DNA of 5,744 nucleotides from an uncultured Odoribacter sp. (GTDB taxonomy: Bacteria; Bacteroidota; Bacteroidia; Bacteroidales; Marinifilaceae), in NCBI GenBank assembly GCA_900544025.1, contig UQTM01000118.1, positions 1-5,744 on the forward strand. The letters are read 5' to 3'. Shown here piece after piece: positions 1 through 2,883 of this stretch. The notes under the pieces were generated by a model. The model worked only from the letters and a program-made list of their open reading frames with translations, did no database searches and was not told the origin of the DNA. Numbering within the stretch: position 1 is the first letter of the stretch; each line of letters starts with the position of its first letter. A program made the position numbers and the translations under genes.

Positions 1-346
1 CCGCCACAAAATTTTTACGATTCGGATGATAATGTACGATTTCGTTTATTTTTTCCTTAGTGGAACAAACGTCGGTCACCACCTGACGATCGTTTACTTT
101 ATCCAAAATATCGGGGATCATCCGGATAGCGGCGCTCACCGGAACAGCCACTACAATAATATCGCTGGTGGCCACACATTCTTCGTATGTCACCACCTCA
201 TCCACCAATCCGATCTCTTTGGCAGCAGCAGCATGCAATGCATCCGCTTCCACCCCGACCACCCGGTCGGCAAATCCCCGCTTTTTCAGGTCGATAGCCA
301 TCGATCCGCCGATCAATCCTATCCCGATTACTCCAACTTGCATCAT
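1..346 (-). CDS. tyrA: Prephenate dehydrogenase, N-terminal part (3' end outside window)
   Basis: This is the N-terminal 115 residues of a prephenate dehydrogenase, which oxidatively decarboxylates prephenate to 4-hydroxyphenylpyruvate in cytoplasmic tyrosine synthesis. The protein opens with a Rossmann dinucleotide-binding loop (GIGLIGGS, residues 8-15). Glu33 lies at the end of the second strand (VVGVE); an acidic residue there usually means NAD+ rather than NADP+. The AVPVSAA and TDVCSTK stretches match the family's usual VPV and D-V-x-S-x-K motifs. The catalytic His region lies beyond the window. No chorismate mutase domain precedes the Rossmann fold, so this is not the enterobacterial fused T-protein. 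Two adjacent ATG codons (346 and 343) could start it; I chose the outer one. It follows the aminotransferase by 54 bases on the same strand and is probably the third gene of the pheA operon. Family assignment is firm; the exact start is not. Confidence 0.92.
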   Translation of the reverse strand, partial: MMQVGVIGIGLIGGSMAIDLKKRGFADRVVGVEADALHAAAAKEIGLVDEVVTYEECVATSDIIVVAVPVSAAIRMIPDILDKVNDRQVVTDVCSTKEKINEIVHYHPNRKNFVA

Positions 347-400
347 ATCGATATATTCTAATTCTTCCGATTTAACTTCAATTTCCTGTCGATTCCAAAT

Positions 401-1576
401 TCAGCGTTCCATAGCCTTCAAGCTCTGTGCGATCCTTTCCTTCGCTTCTTCCAATACCTCCTGAGTCGCACAAAGGGAAATACGTACATATTGCTCGCCA
501 TTGCTGCCGAAAATAAAACCGGGCGTAATAAACACTCTTGCCTGCTGCAAAATATAATCAGCCAGCTTTTCTCCGTTTTCCCAGGAAGAATCCACTTTTC
601 CCCACAAAAACATCCCTCCGCTGTGCTTATCGTATTTCACATGCATTAAATCGAATATCTCTCCCGCCAAAACCTGCCGTTTCTTATATTCTTCATTCAA
701 CTGAGTAAACCATTCTTCCTCATGCTCCAACGCTTTAGCCGCCGCAAGCTGCAAAGGCTTGAACATTCCGGAATCCATATTGCTTTTCACTTTCAACACA
801 TTGGCGATCACCTCCGCCTCTCCGGCAATCATTCCGATTCTCCATCCGGACATATTGTGGGCTTTGCTCAGGGAATTCAATTCCACGCAACACTCTTTCG
901 CCCGTTCTACACTTAAAATGCTCAAACGCTCGTCGTTCAGGATAAAGCTATACGGATTGTCGTTACAGATCATTATGCCGTGCTTCAATCCGAACTCCAC
1001 CAACCGGCGATACAAATCCATTGTAGCACGCGCTCCCGTAGGCATATTGGGATAGTTTGTCCACATGATCTTCACCCCGCTCAAATCCATTTTCTCCAAC
1101 TGTTCGAAATCAGGCATCCAGCCCCGGTCTTCCTTCAAATCGTAAGGAACGATTTCGGCTTCCACCAGCTTAGAGGCAGAAGAATAAGTGGGGTATCCCG
1201 GATTAGGGACAAGCACCTTATCTCCTTTATTCAGAAAAGCCAGCGATATCAGCAAAATCCCCTCTTTCGATCCCGCCAACGGCTGGATCTCCCTATCCGG
1301 ATCCAATTCCACACGATAATATTTTTTATACCAGGCAGCAAAGCCGTCACGCATTTCCTTAATCCCCTTATAGCTCTGATAAGCATGGTTTTTCGGATTT
1401 TGCGCCTCGCTGATTAAGGTGGAAATCGCATCCTTCGGCGGCATACGGTCGGGAGCACCAACGCCCAAACTAATCACATTCAAACCCTGCCGGTTCATCT
1501 GATCGATTTCCTGTAATTTCTTCGAAAAATAGTATTCACTCACACTATTGGTTCGTTCTGCCGGTTTAATAATCAT
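401..1576 (-). CDS. Class I/II PLP-dependent aminotransferase, probably aromatic or prephenate-related
   Basis: A complete 391-residue fold-type I aminotransferase of normal family length. Visible active-site residues are Asn177 (NYPNMPTGA), Asp206 and Tyr209 (NDNPYS), the PLP Schiff-base Lys238 (SLSKAHNMSGWRIG) and Arg365 (VRISL), which binds the substrate alpha-carboxylate. The N-terminal GVGAPDRMPP segment (38-47) is the usual substrate-side loop. Lying between pheA and tyrA, it most likely transaminates phenylpyruvate and 4-hydroxyphenylpyruvate to Phe and Tyr, or possibly prephenate to arogenate. Databases often name such proteins aspartate or LL-diaminopimelate aminotransferase; sequence alone does not settle the substrate. 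The ATG lies 35 bases after the pheA stop, preceded by A/T-rich sequence without a clear Shine-Dalgarno. The gene ends in TGA and shares the operon's attenuated transcription by inference. Family is certain; substrate is inferred from context. Confidence 0.93.
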   Translation of the reverse strand: MIIKPAERTNSVSEYYFSKKLQEIDQMNRQGLNVISLGVGAPDRMPPKDAISTLISEAQNPKNHAYQSYKGIKEMRDGFAAWYKKYYRVELDPDREIQPLAGSKEGILLISLAFLNKGDKVLVPNPGYPTYSSASKLVEAEIVPYDLKEDRGWMPDFEQLEKMDLSGVKIMWTNYPNMPTGARATMDLYRRLVEFGLKHGIMICNDNPYSFILNDERLSILSVERAKECCVELNSLSKAHNMSGWRIGMIAGEAEVIANVLKVKSNMDSGMFKPLQLAAAKALEHEEEWFTQLNEEYKKRQVLAGEIFDLMHVKYDKHSGGMFLWGKVDSSWENGEKLADYILQQARVFITPGFIFGSNGEQYVRISLCATQEVLEEAKERIAQSLKAMER

Positions 1577-1611
1577 ATCTTTAATTTTGAATTATATTCG
1601 TTAGTTCTCTT

Positions 1612-2439
1612 TTATCGAGCTACACAAAAACTCTTATATTCTCCCATTTCAGTCATATCCTCCACCAATGGATGAACAGCCGCAATAGCTTCGCGATAGC
1701 GGTCATAACGGTCGAACTTCAAATCCACATAGAAAAAATATTGCCATTCTTTACCCGGAATCGGCAAAGACTGTATTTTGGTTAAATTCAAATCGTAGAA
1801 AGAGAAAATGGACAACACTTGTGACAAGCGTCCGGTTTTATGAGGTAAGGTGAAGCAGATAGAAGCTTTATCGATATCATTTTCATTCACTTGAATATGA
1901 TCGTCGAGAATCAGGAAACGGGTATAGTTCTGTTTGTGCGTTTCGATTTCTCTTTGAAGAATCTCCAACCCGAACAATTCTGCAGCCAATGAAGAAGCGA
2001 TCGCCCCCGTTTTCCATTGTTGCTTTCCGGCAATATCGGCAGCACTCTTGGCCGTATCCTCCGACTCCACCAAACGAATATGCGGATATTGTTTGAAAAA
2101 TTCACGGGTCTGGGCTATAGCCATATAGTGGGAGTGGACTTCGGTGATATCCTCTATTCGCTGCCCGGGTAAAGCCATCAGATTTTGCTGAATGCGGATA
2201 AAAACCTCCCCCTTGATCTTTTTACCGTATTTCCGGAGTAAAGAGTAATTCGGCAACAATCCGCCCGCTACGGTATTCTCGATAGCCATAATCGCCCCAT
2301 CGGCCTGACCTGCGTTCAGATTGGTAAACAAATCTTCAAAACTCAGGCATTCGCATACATCGATCTCCTTACCATAAAACAACCGGGCTGCCTGTTCGTG
2401 AAAACATCCGTGTACTCCTTGAATCGCAATCTTTGTCAT
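1612..2439 (-). CDS. pheA: Prephenate dehydratase with C-terminal ACT domain
   Basis: A complete 275-residue monofunctional prephenate dehydratase, converting prephenate to phenylpyruvate, CO2 and water in phenylalanine synthesis. The catalytic domain covers about residues 1-180, with the opening QGVHGCFHEQAA motif (7-18), ENTVAGG (54-60), HSHYMAIAQ (102-110) and the hallmark NYTRF (171-175), whose Thr173 is the key catalytic threonine of the family. An ACT domain follows (about 192-270). Its Phe-binding motifs are altered: KTGRLSQVL (201-209) stands where GALxxxL is usual, and IQSLP (222-226) replaces the usual ESRP. No chorismate mutase domain is fused at the N-terminus, unlike the enterobacterial P-protein. 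It is the first structural gene after the tandem attenuator, starting 24 bases past the second terminator's U-tract. The ATG is preceded by an A-rich stretch typical of Bacteroidota starts. Confidence 0.96.
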   Translation of the reverse strand: MTKIAIQGVHGCFHEQAARLFYGKEIDVCECLSFEDLFTNLNAGQADGAIMAIENTVAGGLLPNYSLLRKYGKKIKGEVFIRIQQNLMALPGQRIEDITEVHSHYMAIAQTREFFKQYPHIRLVESEDTAKSAADIAGKQQWKTGAIASSLAAELFGLEILQREIETHKQNYTRFLILDDHIQVNENDIDKASICFTLPHKTGRLSQVLSIFSFYDLNLTKIQSLPIPGKEWQYFFYVDLKFDRYDRYREAIAAVHPLVEDMTEMGEYKSFCVAR

Positions 2440-2462
2440 CTTTTTATTATTTTATTTCAATT

Positions 2463-2491
2463 AAAAAAACCCCGGTACTCTCGCCGGGGTT
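2463..2491 (-). terminator. Attenuator terminator 2, just upstream of pheA
   Basis: As RNA, an 8-bp stem AACCCCGG / CCGGGGUU (arms 2491-2484 and 2475-2468) encloses the 8-base loop CGAGAGUA and runs into a U-tract down to 2463. It is GC-rich and the strongest hairpin in the region. It lies 24 bases before the pheA ATG on the same strand, so it cannot be the end of an ordinary gene. It would block pheA transcription unless it is prevented from forming, which is the expected behaviour of an attenuator. Confidence 0.9.
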
Positions 2492-2538
2492 CATTGTTCA
2501 GTCTATTTGATTTCAGGACAATATATACAGCCTCCGGC
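2483..2538 (-). promoter_or_regulatory. Predicted antiterminator pairing 2
   Basis: The RNA segment GCCGGAGG (2538-2531), inside leader peptide 2, can pair with CCCCGGC (2489-2483), which is most of the 5' arm of terminator 2. GCCGG pairs with CCGGC (5 bp), A2533 bulges, and GG pairs with CC. This would exclude the terminator. The segment starts 12 bases after the last codon of the FYFYFYFY run, so a ribosome stalled there leaves it largely free. One that reaches the UAG at 2505-2503 has passed over it. The same segment can also form a tiny local AGCC-GGA-GGCU hairpin. Complementarity is visible; function is inferred. Confidence 0.65.
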
Positions 2539-2610
2539 TACTCTCTGCACGTAAAAGTAGAAGTAAAAATAAAACCGGCTGCTAAATCGAAAAAAATTCT
2601 CCATATTCAT
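2503..2610 (-). CDS. Phe/Tyr-rich attenuator leader peptide 2
   Basis: A 35-codon ORF starting MNMENFFRF, with a perfect alternating FYFYFYFY run at residues 13-20 and a tail ending in CPEIK before UAG. It has 7 Phe and 5 Tyr codons among 35. The peptide itself probably has no function; its translation senses charged tRNA-Phe and tRNA-Tyr. Residues 25-27 (Ala-Gly-Gly) encode the antiterminator segment. The stop codon lies 11 bases before terminator 2, so a terminating ribosome would cover the antiterminator segment while just clearing the hairpin. The start may be codon 1 (2610) or codon 3 (2604). AAAGG at 2615-2611 abuts the first ATG but sits at a normal Shine-Dalgarno distance from the second. 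The ORF is too short for most gene callers. Coding potential rests on composition, position and the linked terminator, not on homology. Confidence 0.82.
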   Translation of the reverse strand: MNMENFFRFSSRFYFYFYFYVQRVAGGCIYCPEIK

Positions 2611-2620
2611 CCTTTATCAT

Positions 2621-2647
2621 AAAAAAAAGCCCTGAAAAATCAGGGCT
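2621..2647 (-). terminator. Attenuator terminator 1, between the two leader peptides
   Basis: As RNA, AGCCCUG (2647-2641) and CAGGGCU (2634-2628) form a perfect 7-bp stem around a six-base AUUUUU loop, followed by a U-tract to 2621. A further A-U pair may extend the stem at the loop side. It lies 42 bases after the stop of leader peptide 1 and 10 bases before the outermost start of leader peptide 2. Its position inside an untranslated leader, with no complete structural gene ahead of it, argues for an attenuator. Confidence 0.85.
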
Positions 2648-2689
2648 CGTTATATTTCATATTAAAAAATCATCATAAAAAAAGCCCTG
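2641..2689 (-). promoter_or_regulatory. Predicted antiterminator pairing 1
   Basis: The RNA segment CAGGGCU (2689-2683) starts on the base right after the UAA of leader peptide 1 and is perfectly complementary over seven bases to AGCCCUG (2647-2641), the 5' arm of terminator 1. A ribosome stalled in the aromatic run (last Phe codon ends at 2702) leaves this segment free, giving antitermination. A ribosome at the UAA sits on it, freeing the 5' arm to form the terminator. Complementarity is directly visible; the switch is inferred. Confidence 0.78.
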
Positions 2690-2749
2690 TTACTCTCTGC
2701 CAAAAAAGTAAAAATAAAAAAAGTAATATGACCAAGAGAAAGACTTCAT
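2690..2749 (-). CDS. Phe/Tyr-rich attenuator leader peptide 1
   Basis: A 19-residue ORF, MKSFSWSYYFFYFYFFGRE, ending in UAA. It has 6 Phe and 4 Tyr codons, with nine aromatics in the block at residues 8-16, and one Trp at position 6. It begins about 20 bases downstream of the predicted transcription start and lies just ahead of terminator 1, the standard place for an attenuator leader peptide. The stop codon directly abuts the antiterminator segment CAGGGCU. An A-rich stretch (AGTAAAACAA) precedes the ATG, with no Shine-Dalgarno, as is usual in Bacteroidota. The ORF is too short for routine annotation. Composition, position and linked hairpins support it; no homology search could be run. Confidence 0.85.
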   Translation of the reverse strand: MKSFSWSYYFFYFYFFGRE

Positions 2750-2774
2750 TTGTTTTACTGTTGTTTAACGGGGA

Positions 2775-2782
2775 CAAATATA
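2775..2782 (-). promoter_or_regulatory. Predicted -7 promoter box of the pheA operon
   Basis: TATATTTG on the minus strand matches the Bacteroidota primary-sigma -7 consensus TAnnTTTG exactly. No good TTTG -33 element is seen at the usual spacing; TTTG motifs occur only immediately upstream. Transcription would start at roughly 2768-2771, leaving about a 20-base untranslated stretch before leader peptide 1. That fits an attenuator in which the first ribosome must load quickly. Confidence 0.6.
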
Positions 2783-2883
2783 CAAACAAATCGGTTTTAT
2801 CCTATCGTTCGATTTCTTTTTTTTAAGAAAAAATAAATTTTCAAACAAAAACGCCGGATCATGTATAAAATTCAACACACGCC
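2783..2883. other. A/T-rich spacer between the large surface protein gene and the pheA promoter
   Basis: About 100 A/T-rich bases with no ORF of note. I see no convincing GC-rich terminator hairpin after the upstream gene's stop. There is only a weak all-A/T inverted repeat around 2813-2830 (TTTCTT ... AAGAAA). Readthrough from the upstream gene into the pheA leader is therefore possible, and the two tandem attenuators would also act on such transcripts. Confidence 0.5.

Larger units (their letters stand above)
2616..2689 (-). repeat. Direct repeat making up attenuator segments 1 and 3
   Basis: The minus-strand sequence CAGGGC, a T-run, then ATGAT occurs at 2689-2672 and again at 2634-2616, differing by one T in the run. 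The inverted copy AGCCCTG (2647-2641) lies between them. This middle segment can therefore pair with either repeat, with seven perfect base pairs each way. Such a repeat - inverse - repeat layout is what a mutually exclusive antiterminator/terminator switch needs. Confidence 0.85.
2440..2782 (-). promoter_or_regulatory. Tandem Phe/Tyr transcription-attenuation leader of the pheA operon
   Basis: This interval contains no conventional gene. Read on the minus strand it holds, in order: a -7 promoter box, leader peptide 1, a competing segment, terminator 1, leader peptide 2, a competing segment, terminator 2, and the A-rich pheA start. In each unit the aromatic codon run ends exactly 12 bases before the antiterminator segment. 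A ribosome stalled on Phe or Tyr codons would leave that segment free to sequester the terminator's 5' arm. A ribosome moving on would cover it and let the terminator form. The sequence elements are seen directly. The mechanism is inferred from classical pheA, pheST and trp attenuation in Gammaproteobacteria. No T-box-like conserved element is seen. Confidence 0.85.

Noticed and set aside
26..361. Plus-strand ORF of 111 codons with aromatic-rich start
   Set aside because: It is antisense to tyrA, which has clear family motifs. The same applies to the other plus-strand ORFs over the aminotransferase, pheA and the large gene.
347..403. Aminotransferase and tyrA are in the same frame, separated by one TGA and 18 sense codons, raising possible readthrough fusion
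   Set aside because: Eighteen open codons are expected by chance fairly often, no readthrough context is recognisable, and tyrA has its own ATG pair at 346/343.
2582..2620. Short ORF MIKDEYGEFFSI overlapping the start of leader peptide 2 in another frame
   Set aside because: It ends before the FY run and has few aromatic codons. It could compete for initiation but has no support as a sensor.
2398..2622. Plus-strand ORF of 74 codons over the leader region
   Set aside because: It is the reverse complement of the leader peptide and terminators, with no recognisable protein features.
2655..2677. Very short ORFs (MMIF and MKYNEP) between segments 1 and 2 of attenuator 1
   Set aside because: They are four to six codons long, arise from the T-run/ATGATG repeat, and are not linked to an aromatic run.
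2616..2689. Repeats in the leader as a possible CRISPR or mobile-element remnant
   Set aside because: There are only two copies of about 18 bases, with a complementary copy between them that forms terminator and antiterminator stems. No transposase or regular spacers are present.
2440..2775. T-box riboswitch as the control element
   Set aside because: I see no T-box antiterminator bulge sequence or specifier-loop layout. Translated aromatic-rich ORFs plus paired terminators fit attenuation better.
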